Assembly (NCBI GenBank): GCA_051954695.1
Contig: JBQCHL010000027.1
Coordinates: 31,529 to 95,528, forward strand
Direction: 5' to 3'
Length of the DNA: 64,000 bases
Source: Terrimonas_A sp051954695
Lineage (GTDB): Bacteria; Bacteroidota; Bacteroidia; Chitinophagales; Chitinophagaceae
The translations under genes were made by a program, and so were the position numbers. The notes under the pieces are model-generated. The model was not told the origin of the DNA and did not search any database. It saw only the letters and a list, made by a program, of their open reading frames with translations. The first letter of the stretch is position 1, and every line of letters begins with the position of its first letter. Of the stretch, positions 26,598 to 35,504 are shown piece after piece.

Positions 26598-26664
26598 GCC
26601 CGCCGAAGCTTTGCTGCCTTCGTATTACTACGGCAGCCGCATAGCGAAGGCGGGCTTTTCTTTT
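26598..26664 (+). terminator. Nested hairpin and T run after tRNA-Pro
   Basis: GCCCGCC at 26598-26604 pairs with GGCGGGC at 26649-26655, with an inner stem GCTGCC/GGCAGC (26613-26618 and 26632-26637). TTTTCTTTT follows at 26656-26664. It is most simply the tRNA terminator. The outer arms resemble GC-rich palindromes often found between Bacteroidota genes, so it may be a dispersed repeat doing this job. From here to 26883 nothing else was recognised. Confidence 0.75.
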
Positions 26665-26883
26665 GCCCTTGTTAAGATATCAAATACCTACCTGAACCAT
26701 TCTGAACACCCTTGGGGTCACAAAACGGGGCTATTTACAATAATTTACACCGTTTACATTTTAATTTACAGTCCTGGTCCTTCAAGCTGAAAGGATCAAA
26801 GTAGTTTCGGCGTATCAAACTTTAACTGGATTTGACAAATAAGAAATGCCTTAAGCAGATCTTATTCACCAGGAGAAGTATCT

Positions 26884-27435
26884 ATGTTAATTAAACCTAC
26901 AAAGAGTATGAAAAAAGTTATCTATGCGCTGATCTTACCGCTGGTTGTGGTAAGCGGACTGGTATTTGCCAATCGCGAAATCAAAAATGAAACTGCTAAA
27001 AAATCGACCTCAAAGCCACTCACTGCTGTTGAAGTGAAAGCGGAAAGGGAAAAATGGGAGGCTACTCCTGAAGGTATAAAGTACAAAAAATGGGAAGAGT
27101 CTCCCGAAGGGAAAAAAGTGCTTGCCGGTGCTGCCAGAATAAGGAACAATACCGATATGGAAGCTGTTGTAACCTCTCTTTCCCTTCCGCCAGGTTCACG
27201 ATTAGGCTTCGGAGTGATGGCCAGGATTGATGGTGTCGATTATATTGTAAGGTTTGATCTGGAAAAGTCTCAACTTGAGCAATTGCAGAGCCTGGAGGTT
27301 AACGACAAAATAATTATAAGAAGCCTAAATGTATCGCACGCGCCCAAGTATGCCTATCCAATAATATCGGGCGACTATGTAGAACGGGATGGTAAAATAA
27401 TTTATAAACGCATCCCTCCCAAAGACGGTTGCTGA
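26884..27435 (+). CDS. Small secreted protein of unknown function
   Basis: A 183-residue protein that I do not recognise. The ATG at 26884 is chosen because AGGAGAAG stands just upstream, a rare clear ribosome site for this genome; an ATG at 26908 would give a shorter, more standard signal peptide (MKKVIYALILPLVVVSGLVFA). After the signal comes a lysine- and glutamate-rich segment with an internal duplication, EKWEATPEGIKYKKWEESPEGKK split as two W-E-x-[TS]-P-E-G-x-K units near residues 56-80. The C-terminal half is probably a small beta domain (LGFGVMARIDGVDYIVRFDL, VNDKIIIRSLNVSHAP). It is a single-gene unit between tRNA-Pro and a terminator. It is likely periplasmic. Confidence 0.7.
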   Translation: MLIKPTKSMKKVIYALILPLVVVSGLVFANREIKNETAKKSTSKPLTAVEVKAEREKWEATPEGIKYKKWEESPEGKKVLAGAARIRNNTDMEAVVTSLSLPPGSRLGFGVMARIDGVDYIVRFDLEKSQLEQLQSLEVNDKIIIRSLNVSHAPKYAYPIISGDYVERDGKIIYKRIPPKDGC

Positions 27436-27449
27436 GTAAATAGCTCAAA

Positions 27450-27473
27450 AAAGGGTCACTACGGTGGCCCTTT
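27450..27473 (+). terminator. Terminator hairpin
   Basis: AAAGGGTCAC (27450-27459) pairs with GTGGCCCTTT (27464-27473), with one T-G pair and a TACG loop, 15 bases after the stop of the small secreted protein. An AT-rich tail follows. Confidence 0.75.
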
Positions 27474-27737
27474 AATATTTTATCTCCGATCTTAATCAGC
27501 CTAAAGCTGAACGGTGGAATAGCGGGAATACACCTCTTCTCTCCCATTCACGCATACTCCAACAACAAATTCCCATCAATTCCCAGTAACTTATGCGCGG
27601 CCTTCAAAAAAGGAACATCTGGTCGGGCAACAGTTCACTTCGCTCCGTATAACTCATTTTGCCAATAATGATTGAACGCTTCAACAACCACATATATCCG
27701 TTGGCTGTTGAAGCGTTCAACATATTATTACAATACC
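27474..27737. other. Intergenic region with a 19-bp hairpin
   Basis: Between the preceding terminator and the M13 peptidase no full gene is seen. A hairpin with arms 27672-27690 and 27702-27720 (TTGAACGCTTCAACA core, one mismatch) lies 17 bases beyond the peptidase stop and is probably its terminator, though no T run follows. A short open stretch on the minus strand at 27548-27634 reads like a protein end (see findings). Confidence 0.55.
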
Positions 27738-29756
27738 CTACCAAACCTTTATCCGCTCACTTTCCGGCTTATACATCTTATCTCCCGGCTGCACATTAAA
27801 CGCATTGTAAAACGGCGTAAAATTCATCAGTGGACCGTTCACCCGCCAAACAGCCGGTGAGTGTGGATTCGTATTTACATACATCCTCATAAACTGATCC
27901 GTTGTTTTAACTCTCCATATCCTGGCAATGGAAATAAAGAACCGTTGATCAGGTGTAAAGCCATCCAGCTTTGTAGTATCGTTTCCCTCTTTCGTCATTT
28001 TGAAAGCGTCATACGCAATAGCGATACCAGCAAGATCTGCTGTATTTTCTCCAAGGGTCAATGCGCCTTTCACATGCAATGAATCAAGCACGGTAAACAA
28101 GTTATATTGATCAAGAACCTGTTGGGTGCGCGCCTTGAACTTTTCATAGTCAGCTTTTGTCCACCAATCCGTAACGTTGCCCACTTTATCATACTGTGCT
28201 CCCTGGTCATCAAATGAATGCGTGATCTCATGGCCGATCACCATACCTATACCGCCATAGTTCAGTGCATCGTCGGCATTCATGTCAAAGTAAGGAGGCT
28301 GCAGTATTCCCGCAGGAAAAACAATTTCATTCAACGGAGGGTTATTGTAGGCAGTTACTGTCGGCGGGGTTGTATACCATTCCGTTCTGTCAACCGGTTG
28401 ACCAAGTTTTGCCAGCATATATGCGTAATCGTTTCTATTGGCCGACAACCTGTTCTCAAAATATGTATCCCTTTTCACTTCCACTTTTGAATAGTCTCTC
28501 CATTTGTCGGGATAGCCGATCTTCTCTGTAAACGCCGCTAGCTTCTCTTTTGCTTTTGCCTTGGTAGAATCGCTCATCCAATCCAGCCTGGTGATCCTGG
28601 CTTCAAATGCTTTCTTCAGGTTATCCACCAGCACCCGCATCCGCTTCTTTGCTTCATCGGGAAAATATTTCTTTACATACAACTGTGCCAAAGCCTGACC
28701 AAGAGAGCGATCAACCGCTTGTGTCATTTCTTCTGCACGTGGCTTCATCACAGCCTGGCCGGTGAGCACTTTTGCATAGTTGAAGTTCACATCATTAAAA
28801 GGTTTGCTTAAAAAACCGGAATAATCACGAAGCATGCTGGCTTTTAAATACACTTTCCAATCATTGACCGGCACGGTCGACAGCATTGCGTTGAGTTTGT
28901 CATAATAAGCAGGCTGACCCATGTTCACCGAATCCACTTTAGCACCATAATCCGCCAGCAAAGTGGGCCAGCTAAGATTCGGTTGTTTCTTCGACAGATC
29001 CGCAACAGCCAGCTTATTGTAATTGGCTTTTACATCCCGGAGTTCAATATTTGTTCTGTGAGAGCTGGCGAGTTGCTTTTCTATTTCATAAACAAGGGAA
29101 GCATTTTTTTCAGCAGTAGCAGCATCAGTCCCGATCAGTTGAAAGTAAGAGCTGAGTGCTGTTTTATAAGCTTGTTGAATGCCGGCTGTTGAAGGATCTG
29201 TTTTGAAATAATAATCTCTTTCCGGCAAACCAAGTCCGGCCTGTGCTAATTGAACAATATTCACTGAGCTTTGCTTATCATCAGGTCCGACATAAAAACC
29301 GATCAGCGATCTGTCGCCCGCTTTTTGTTCGTCTGCTATAAGTTTCAGCAATCCAGGCAGGTCTGTTACTGCATCTATCTTTGCCAGGATCGGTTTTATC
29401 GGTTCATAACCACGTTTATCAATCGCCACTGTATCCATTCCTGATGCATAGAAATCCCCTACTTTCTGTTCAATACTTCCCGCAGGGTTATTTGCTGCGG
29501 CTACACTGTCAAGAATTCCCTGCAAACGGATCCGCTGTGGATAGTTCAAAAAAGAATAAGATCCCACTCCTGATTGGCTGGCTGGTATAGTTGCACTGTC
29601 ATACCAGGTCTTGTTGACGTACATAAAAAAATTATCGCCGGGCTTTATAGTAGAATCGATACCGGTGATCAGCCCCTGGCCAGGAACCTGGTCAGCCGCT
29701 CGTTTACAGCTAAACGCCAGTGTGGCGACGAGGGACAATAAAAGCAGTCTTGTCAT
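27738..29756 (-). CDS. pepO: M13 family metallopeptidase (PepO/neprilysin-like) lipoprotein
   Basis: A 672-residue zinc endopeptidase that probably cuts peptides in the periplasm. The ATG at 29756 is preferred because it starts a lipoprotein signal (MTRLLLLSLVATLAFSC); the frame extends 41 codons upstream without one. The N-terminal M13 domain begins with GDNFFMYVNKTWYDSATIP. The catalytic domain has YNNPPLNEIVFPAGILQPPY, the zinc motif VIGHEITHSFDDQGAQYD (HExxH) and GENTADLAG (ExxxD), so the active site is whole. The C-terminus ends in a short KVW-type tail (RIKVW), as in most M13 enzymes. It stands alone; the next gene upstream is 130 bases away on the same strand. Confidence 0.95.
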   Translation of the reverse strand: MTRLLLLSLVATLAFSCKRAADQVPGQGLITGIDSTIKPGDNFFMYVNKTWYDSATIPASQSGVGSYSFLNYPQRIRLQGILDSVAAANNPAGSIEQKVGDFYASGMDTVAIDKRGYEPIKPILAKIDAVTDLPGLLKLIADEQKAGDRSLIGFYVGPDDKQSSVNIVQLAQAGLGLPERDYYFKTDPSTAGIQQAYKTALSSYFQLIGTDAATAEKNASLVYEIEKQLASSHRTNIELRDVKANYNKLAVADLSKKQPNLSWPTLLADYGAKVDSVNMGQPAYYDKLNAMLSTVPVNDWKVYLKASMLRDYSGFLSKPFNDVNFNYAKVLTGQAVMKPRAEEMTQAVDRSLGQALAQLYVKKYFPDEAKKRMRVLVDNLKKAFEARITRLDWMSDSTKAKAKEKLAAFTEKIGYPDKWRDYSKVEVKRDTYFENRLSANRNDYAYMLAKLGQPVDRTEWYTTPPTVTAYNNPPLNEIVFPAGILQPPYFDMNADDALNYGGIGMVIGHEITHSFDDQGAQYDKVGNVTDWWTKADYEKFKARTQQVLDQYNLFTVLDSLHVKGALTLGENTADLAGIAIAYDAFKMTKEGNDTTKLDGFTPDQRFFISIARIWRVKTTDQFMRMYVNTNPHSPAVWRVNGPLMNFTPFYNAFNVQPGDKMYKPESERIKVW

Positions 29757-29887
29757 ATAGGTTGATTTAAGAAATGGAGAATTGGTTAAATGTACGGAAG
29801 AGAGGCTAATAAGTAAAATCGAAAACCGCGTAAAAAATGAAAGGCGAGCTATTTTGAAAGTTTGATGCACTGGAGACAAAGTGAATT

Positions 29888-30541
29888 TTAATGTGGAGAC
29901 GCAACAAATATCTTATTGATCCCAAATTCGATCCGCCTATAACCTGGAAACACACGATCCATCAGCGAACAAATCTCCTGATCTAAAGATTTACTTTTTT
30001 CAAGATAATTCAGCACAAAACGACCGCCAGATTGCAAACCTGATTTGCATTGTTCCAGGAATGTGGCAGACGAAACAAAATCAGGAACATTCCTCCCCAT
30101 AAAAACATCGCAGACAATCAGCGGATACTGCTTTTTATTTTCTTGCATAAATAGCTCTGCATCCATACAAACAGCCTCAATCCGGGATAGGTTATGTTCC
30201 GGCAGCAGTTCGATCGCCAGGTCAAGCACATTCTTATCGATATCGACAAGAGTGTAAGCAGGATGAAAGCCCATGTTTTCAAGAATCTGAACGGCACTTG
30301 CAAGTCCTGTTCCCAGCACAAGCACATGGTCAACCATGGCGAGTTCTTCTTTAATTTGTTTGAAAGCAGTGAGCAGCGGGCGGTATCGCCTTCCATTGGA
30401 ATACCAGGCATCCTCAGTAGCAAGCTGCCATTGATTGCGGTGCAGGTACAGGTCAAGCACCGGGTGAAGGGGGCTGGATCGCCGTTCTATACAGATGGGG
30501 TATAAAAAACTGAGCAGCCGTTTATGAAAAGGAATTTTCAT
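29888..30541 (-). CDS. Spermidine-synthase-like methyltransferase-fold protein
   Basis: A 217-residue Rossmann-fold protein related to spermidine synthases but shorter. The ATG at 30541 is chosen over an upstream TTG. Visible elements are the nucleotide-binding loop VLVLGTGLASAVQILENMG (about residues 72-90), the acidic strand end YTLVDIDKNVLDLAIELLP, EAVCMDAELFM, and YPLIVCDVFMGRNVPDFVSS, which fits the substrate-loop position. The usual N-terminal beta-strand domain of polyamine synthases is reduced to a short section. Polyamine transfer or another alkyl transfer are both possible, and no neighbour helps to decide. Confidence 0.75.
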   Translation of the reverse strand: MKIPFHKRLLSFLYPICIERRSSPLHPVLDLYLHRNQWQLATEDAWYSNGRRYRPLLTAFKQIKEELAMVDHVLVLGTGLASAVQILENMGFHPAYTLVDIDKNVLDLAIELLPEHNLSRIEAVCMDAELFMQENKKQYPLIVCDVFMGRNVPDFVSSATFLEQCKSGLQSGGRFVLNYLEKSKSLDQEICSLMDRVFPGYRRIEFGINKIFVASPH

Positions 30542-30772
30542 TTGCAAGAAGATCCGGCTTTTTATTCACTATAAATACATACACAATTATCAAACCAAAG
30601 ACGCTTGAATGCCAGGACACGCCTTGCGCCCTGTCGCAAATGACACATAAACTGTCGTTCACACACCCCCTATTTTACGTCTATTCGCCAGAATTTTAAC
30701 CGGTCTTCCGCACAAGAAAATGATCGTTGAATTGATTATATTGAGAATGAAAAATTTTAAAAATTATATGTC

Positions 30773-31417
30773 ATGGGCAAAGTTATAGTAAAGGCATTCT
30801 CCCTTTCGCTTGACGGATACGGAGCAGGGCCGCATCAAACACTCACAGAACCAATGGGCGTAGGAAGTGAAGGTCTTCATACCTGGATGAGGACTACCAA
30901 AATGTTTCATCAGATGATGGGTAAAGATGGCGGAACTGAAGGGCCGGATAATGACCTCGCCACTAACTCGATGAATAACCTCGGTGCCTGGATCATGGGC
31001 CGTAATATGTTCGGGCCGATCCGTGGTCCCTGGCCCGATAATGAATGGAAAGGCTGGTGGGGGCCCGAGCCGCCATATCATTGTCCGGTATACGTTTTAA
31101 CTCATCATGCGAGAGAGCCGCTTGAAATGAAAGGAGGAACTGTATTTTATTTCATTACAGATGGCATTGAATCCGCTTTGGAAAAAGCAAAGAAAGCTGC
31201 CAATGGTAAAGATATCAGGATCGGTGGCGGTGTGTCCACAGTCAGGCAATACCTACAGGCGGGGCTGATTGATGAAATGCAATTGACGATCTCGCCGGTA
31301 TTGCTCGGCTCAGGGGAGAATTTATTTGCAGGATTGGATCTGCTGGCTTTAGGATTTAATGAGGTGGAGAAGATCAATGGAGAGAAGGCAATGCATGTTG
31401 TCTTGAAAAGAAAATAG
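30773..31417 (+). CDS. Dihydrofolate-reductase-family (RibD C-terminal domain) protein
   Basis: A 214-residue cytoplasmic protein of the RibD-C/YyaP group, NADPH-binding reductases related to dihydrofolate reductase. The N-terminal strand KVIVKAFSLSLDGYGAGPHQ, the central GAWIMGRNMFGPIRGPW, PVYVLTHHARE, and the nicotinamide-side IRIGGGVSTVRQYLQAGLID followed by EMQLTISPVLLGSGENLF are classic for the group. Most members have no proven substrate. The gene stands between two outward-facing promoters' gap of 231 bases and a lipoprotein gene downstream; no operon partner is evident. Confidence 0.9.
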   Translation: MGKVIVKAFSLSLDGYGAGPHQTLTEPMGVGSEGLHTWMRTTKMFHQMMGKDGGTEGPDNDLATNSMNNLGAWIMGRNMFGPIRGPWPDNEWKGWWGPEPPYHCPVYVLTHHAREPLEMKGGTVFYFITDGIESALEKAKKAANGKDIRIGGGVSTVRQYLQAGLIDEMQLTISPVLLGSGENLFAGLDLLALGFNEVEKINGEKAMHVVLKRK

Positions 31418-31490
31418 TGGGCTATTTGTTTTAAGATACAGGCACACGCTCTATTTGATCTGTGAAAATTATTACTTATCTTATCCGATC

Positions 31491-32609
31491 ATGAGAGTAG
31501 TATTTCTCTTAATAATCTGCGCAATTGCCCTGGCTATATCCTGCTCCAAGCCACCGGGTACAGAACCCGACCCAGATCCTCCGGTCCTGCCGAAGGATAC
31601 GACCAGTCAGAACCCGGCAAATCCGCCTGCAGAACCTCCTGACAAGGGGGTGGTCGTATATATCTCCGGCGATAGTTTTAACACAACCACTGCATACCTT
31701 CCTTATCCCATTTACTGGAAGAACGGGAAGCAGGTTCATTTACCTCATCCCGGCCATGCGGGTGGCAGCGGGATAGCCTTATCTGACAATGACGTGTTTG
31801 TTTCCTGTTCCGGTGAATTTGCAGGTAACAATGTTACATACTGGAAAAACACAACCGCTGTCAACCTTGCGGATGCAAGCATCATTTACCCGGCAATGCG
31901 CGACATTGTGATTGCCGGCGGAAACCTGTATACTCTTGGCATAGCATATATAAACAATTTTGAGAAGATCGTTCCTGTCTATTGGAAAAATCAGGATCCT
32001 GTGGTCAAATTGTCCACGTACTCCTCCAGTGCATCAGATGCACAGTCAATTGCTGTATATGGCAATGACATCTATATCACCGGTTCCACTGTAAATCCGC
32101 AACCGCAATCAGGCTACACTACTACTGCCTGCTATTGGAAAAATGGTATACCCATTTTTCTTCAGTCGCTCTCCGCATCTAATGAGAACGGGCTGGCAAA
32201 ATCGCTCAAAATGGTTGGAAGCGATGTACATGTTGTTGGTGATGCCTACCGTCCCGGTATGGGAGTGCAGGTTGGCACAGCTTATCACTGGAAGAATGGT
32301 ACTCCAATTCCGCTTACAGGAACTGATTCATTTTCTTACGCAAATGATCTGGCGATCGAAGGAACTGATGTATACATTGCAGGTGCAGTTGCCGGACCAG
32401 ACAAAATATTTCACGCTGCCTACTGGAAGAATGGCATACTGAAGGTGCTGGATCCAATAATTTCCGAAGCGAATGGGATCTCGGTATTTGAAGGTGATGT
32501 GTACGTAGTTGGTAACCGCAGTATTGATCTGGCCATTGTCTGGAAGAATAATGCAGCTACAGTACTTGGCAGGGGAAGAGCAAGGGCGATTGCCGTTAAG
32601 CGATATTAA
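31491..32609 (+). CDS. Lipoprotein with seven WKN repeats (probable beta-propeller)
   Basis: A 372-residue lipoprotein. The ATG at 31491 starts a signal with lipobox (LAISCSK); then follows a proline- and aspartate-rich linker (EPDPDPPVLPKD). The rest is made of seven units of roughly 45-50 residues, each with a W-K-N motif: YWKNGK, YWKNTT, YWKNQD, YWKNGI, HWKNGT, YWKNGI and VWKNN. Each is followed by a beta strand of the [VI]-Y-[IV]-x-G kind. Seven repeats fit a seven-bladed propeller. The family is not one I can name; a surface binding role is a guess. It is convergent with the FAD oxidoreductase gene, 20 bases apart. Confidence 0.75.
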   Translation: MRVVFLLIICAIALAISCSKPPGTEPDPDPPVLPKDTTSQNPANPPAEPPDKGVVVYISGDSFNTTTAYLPYPIYWKNGKQVHLPHPGHAGGSGIALSDNDVFVSCSGEFAGNNVTYWKNTTAVNLADASIIYPAMRDIVIAGGNLYTLGIAYINNFEKIVPVYWKNQDPVVKLSTYSSSASDAQSIAVYGNDIYITGSTVNPQPQSGYTTTACYWKNGIPIFLQSLSASNENGLAKSLKMVGSDVHVVGDAYRPGMGVQVGTAYHWKNGTPIPLTGTDSFSYANDLAIEGTDVYIAGAVAGPDKIFHAAYWKNGILKVLDPIISEANGISVFEGDVYVVGNRSIDLAIVWKNNAATVLGRGRARAIAVKRY

Positions 32610-32629
32610 CCTTCAGCCAAGCATAGATT

Positions 32630-33718
32630 TCAACTCTGCATTCCCAGTGTTTTCATTAATTCACGTGCCGCCGCACCGCCAGCACGGTTTGCTCCAATTG
32701 TAGAAGCCGAAGGCCCATATCCAACCAAATGAATCCTGGGCTCCTTAGCCACCATAGTTGCCAGTCTCCCAGCCATAAGAATTCCACCGCCCTCCTCTTT
32801 TGATAATACCGGATTTAAATGTGCTAATGCACCTTTAAATCCGGTATTCCAAAGAATGACATCAGCTTTTTCTTCCCTGCCGTCATCCCATTTCACACCA
32901 TCTTTGGTTATTTCACTGAACATAGGGATACGTTTGAGTACGCCTCGTTTTTCCATGTCTTCCACTGCCGGTGTAACGGGTAAACCTGTAACTGATACAA
33001 CCGATAAAGGCAATAGCCCTTTTCTTACACGCTCTTCTACCATTGCCACTGCATTATGGCCGGCAACATCATCAAACGGCCCTTTCCTGAATTCGGGCGG
33101 CCGCCGCGTGACCCATGTTGTGGTGGTGACTTTTGAGATCTGGTCAAGCAACTGGATAGCGGAAATTCCACCGCCCACAATAATGACATGCTTTCCTCTG
33201 AAATAATCTGCTGTCTTATAATCCCTGGTATGTAATTGCTCGCCCTGAAAAAGCTCTGCACCCGGATACACCGGGATATAAGGATTCTCCCAGGTGCCTG
33301 TTGCATTAATGATGCCTGATGCGGAGAATAAAGTTTTTGATGAGTCAATATAAAAACGCTCCTCATGCAGGTAGACATTTTCGACCTTCAAAGGGCGATA
33401 TACCTGGATGCTAAATTTCTTTTCGTAAAGATCATAATAGTGAGGTACCGCAACGCTGGCCTGAACCTCCGCCTCGTTAGCTGTTAGAGTTTCCTGAAAA
33501 GGCATGCCCGGCAGATCATGGATCTTGTTAACTGTACTCAATGTAAGAGAGGGCCAGCGAAATTGCCAGGCACCGCCCGGATGAGGGGCTTCGTCAAGGA
33601 TGATAAAATCCCTGCCGATCTCCAGGTCAAGTTTCTTCAGGTGATATGCAGCCGAAAGCCCTGCCTGACCTGCCCCTATTACCGCAATCTTTGTTTTATA
33701 CCGGACCCTGTTTGTCAT
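32630..33718 (-). CDS. FAD/NAD(P)-dependent flavoprotein monooxygenase-like oxidoreductase
   Basis: A 362-residue flavoprotein of the CzcO/flavin-monooxygenase-like group. The FAD site is KIAVIGAGQAGLSAAYHLKK at the N-terminus followed by ILDEAPHPGGAWQFRW, which is a typical PGGxW signature. The NAD(P) site is VIIVGGGISAIQLLDQISK near residue 175, and the late DVILWNTGFKGALAHLNP block is also typical. It lies 12 bases after the LLM-class oxidoreductase gene, so the two may work together, for example in oxidising a small aliphatic or thiol compound. The substrate is unknown. Confidence 0.88.
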   Translation of the reverse strand: MTNRVRYKTKIAVIGAGQAGLSAAYHLKKLDLEIGRDFIILDEAPHPGGAWQFRWPSLTLSTVNKIHDLPGMPFQETLTANEAEVQASVAVPHYYDLYEKKFSIQVYRPLKVENVYLHEERFYIDSSKTLFSASGIINATGTWENPYIPVYPGAELFQGEQLHTRDYKTADYFRGKHVIIVGGGISAIQLLDQISKVTTTTWVTRRPPEFRKGPFDDVAGHNAVAMVEERVRKGLLPLSVVSVTGLPVTPAVEDMEKRGVLKRIPMFSEITKDGVKWDDGREEKADVILWNTGFKGALAHLNPVLSKEEGGGILMAGRLATMVAKEPRIHLVGYGPSASTIGANRAGGAAARELMKTLGMQS

Positions 33719-33730
33719 GCAGATCTTGCT

Positions 33731-34753
33731 TTAACGCCACCCCAATCCGGGTGCCACATGGTCCAGTATTGCAGAAAGCACATGCACATTGTAATCGACT
33801 CCAAGCGTATTGGGGATCGTTAAAAGAACGGTGTCTGCTTCCTGGATCGCTTCGTCTTTTGCCAGTTCTTTGATCAGTTGATCCGGCTCTGCAGCATAAC
33901 TTCTGCCGAAAATCGCCCGCCTGTCCGTTTCCAGTATTCCTATCTGGTCAGTACTCTTGCTATCGCGTCCAAAATAATACCTGTCCTGGTCATTGAGCAA
34001 TGCAAAAATTGAGCGGCTCACAGAGACCCTGGGTTCGCGCTGATGTCCTGCTTTTTTCCAGGCTTCTTTATATAACCTGATCTGTTCAGCCTGTTGTATA
34101 TGGAATGGCTTTCCACTCTCATCAAATTTCAATGTTGAGCTTTGAAGGTTCATGGCATTCTCAGCAGCCCATACAGCAGTAGCGTTGGAAGCTGCTCCCC
34201 ACCAGATCCTGTCACGCAGGCCTTCTGAAAAAGGTTCCAGCCTTAACAAGCCCGGCGGATTCGGAAACATTGGATTGGGGTTAGGCTGTGCAAATCCCAC
34301 ACCTTTCAGGTTCTCTAAAAACTCCAGTCCCTTTACCCGGCCCATATCAGCATCGGTCTCCCCTTCTGCTGGTTTATAACCGAAATGCCGCCATCCATCA
34401 ATTACCTGTTCGGGCGATCCTCTGCTGATTCCCAGTTGAAGCCTTCCGCCTGAGATCAGGTCCGCCGCACCGGCCTCTTCTACCATATACAACGGGTTTT
34501 CATACCGCATATCGATCACACCGGTACCGATCTCAATTTTGCTTGTTTTCGCACCGATAGCCGACAATAACGGAAATGGAGAGGCCAGTTGTTTTGCAAA
34601 GTGATGGACGCGGAAGTATGCACCATCTATACCGATCTCTTCAGCAGCCACAGCCAGATCAATAGACTGTAGCAAAGTATCACCCGCTGTTTTCGTACTA
34701 TATGCCGGATGGTTGGCCCAATGCCCAAACGATAAGAAACCTATCTTTTTCAT
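33731..34753 (-). CDS. LLM-class flavin-dependent oxidoreductase (luciferase-like)
   Basis: A 340-residue TIM-barrel flavoenzyme of the bacterial-luciferase-like class. It opens with KKIGFLSFGHWANHPAYSTK, then has AEEIGIDGAYFRVHHFA near residue 45, IEIGTGVIDMRYENPLYMVE, and DLISGGRLQLGISRGSPEQV near 100-120, all family landmarks. A reduced flavin would have to come from a partner reductase; the FAD oxidoreductase 12 bases downstream is the obvious co-transcribed gene though it is not a classical flavin reductase. The substrate is unknown. No insertion or frame damage is seen. Confidence 0.92.
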   Translation of the reverse strand: MKKIGFLSFGHWANHPAYSTKTAGDTLLQSIDLAVAAEEIGIDGAYFRVHHFAKQLASPFPLLSAIGAKTSKIEIGTGVIDMRYENPLYMVEEAGAADLISGGRLQLGISRGSPEQVIDGWRHFGYKPAEGETDADMGRVKGLEFLENLKGVGFAQPNPNPMFPNPPGLLRLEPFSEGLRDRIWWGAASNATAVWAAENAMNLQSSTLKFDESGKPFHIQQAEQIRLYKEAWKKAGHQREPRVSVSRSIFALLNDQDRYYFGRDSKSTDQIGILETDRRAIFGRSYAAEPDQLIKELAKDEAIQEADTVLLTIPNTLGVDYNVHVLSAILDHVAPGLGWR

Positions 34754-34924
34754 ATTCTTATAACGGGATTTGCTTTAGTATTCACGAATTTAGTAAATAC
34801 CCTTTTCCTGTAACATTGTCCAGGCTTCTCAATGAAGCCGGATTAAATGTGTTTCTTATAACAAACCCGGTTAAGAAAAGTTGTTTGATCAATTAAACTG
34901 CGGATGACCACCCTGTTGCAGATA

Positions 34925-35365
34925 TTATTCAATATGGGGAAAAGCCTGGATGGTAGCTTCAGTCAGTGCCGGGTCGGTTTCACCAAAACAAACCTCACCC
35001 CTGTACACCTGCCGTATACAATGTACTATGTTTTCAATGTTGCGGCTGTTTCTATAGAAATAACCTTTTGCCCCTGCCTCTTCCAGTTTTTTGCATAACC
35101 TGTTCTGGAGGGTTGTGGTTACCAGGATTGCCTTGATATGCGGGATACGTTGATGCAGACCGGCCAGAAAGGCAATCCCCCAATGATCATCCTTATCCCA
35201 GTTGGCGTCTATAATGATCAGATCGGCTTCAATGGCCTGAAAATATGGATAGACTTTTTCTGGATCAGTGATAGCTACAGTGGAAATGCCATAATTCCGC
35301 AGGAGTGAGCTAATCGAAGTTGCGAACAGATTGTTCTTGCATAGCCATAAAGTACGGATCACCAT
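34925..35365 (-). CDS. Stand-alone degenerate receiver-domain protein
   Basis: A 146-residue protein made of one receiver domain of the NarL/LuxR type with no output domain. D53 sits where the phospho-acceptor is expected (LIIIDANWDKDD), and the hydroxyl residue is in AILVTTTLQ. The acidic pair usually found near residue 10 is absent (WLCKNNLFA), and the conserved lysine is arginine or missing in GAKGYFYRNSRN. The C-terminal helix NIENIVHCIRQVYRGEVCFGE is of the NarL kind but the helix-turn-helix that should follow is gone. It lies 139 bases beyond the stop-side neighbour's end, downstream of the LytTR pair and on the same strand. It may be a phosphate-independent or dominant partner. Confidence 0.7.
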   Translation of the reverse strand: MVIRTLWLCKNNLFATSISSLLRNYGISTVAITDPEKVYPYFQAIEADLIIIDANWDKDDHWGIAFLAGLHQRIPHIKAILVTTTLQNRLCKKLEEAGAKGYFYRNSRNIENIVHCIRQVYRGEVCFGETDPALTEATIQAFPHIE

Positions 35366-35504
35366 AGAAATGCCTTTAGAAGGTGGATAAGTGAGCCGCT
35401 AAAATAATATGAGAAAGTTGCCGGGGGTACCAGTTCTTACACCCTAATATTTACCGTTAATACACGGGGGAGGCATGGAGGTATACACTGTTTATCCTTT
35501 TTAA

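Noticed and set aside
26548..26790. Open frame across the end of tRNA-Pro and its terminator
   Set aside because: It starts inside the tRNA, has no family pattern and runs through the hairpin.
35448..35459. ACCGTTAATACA as another copy of the array half-site
   Set aside because: It matches only the first half of the site and has no partner at 20-21 bp.
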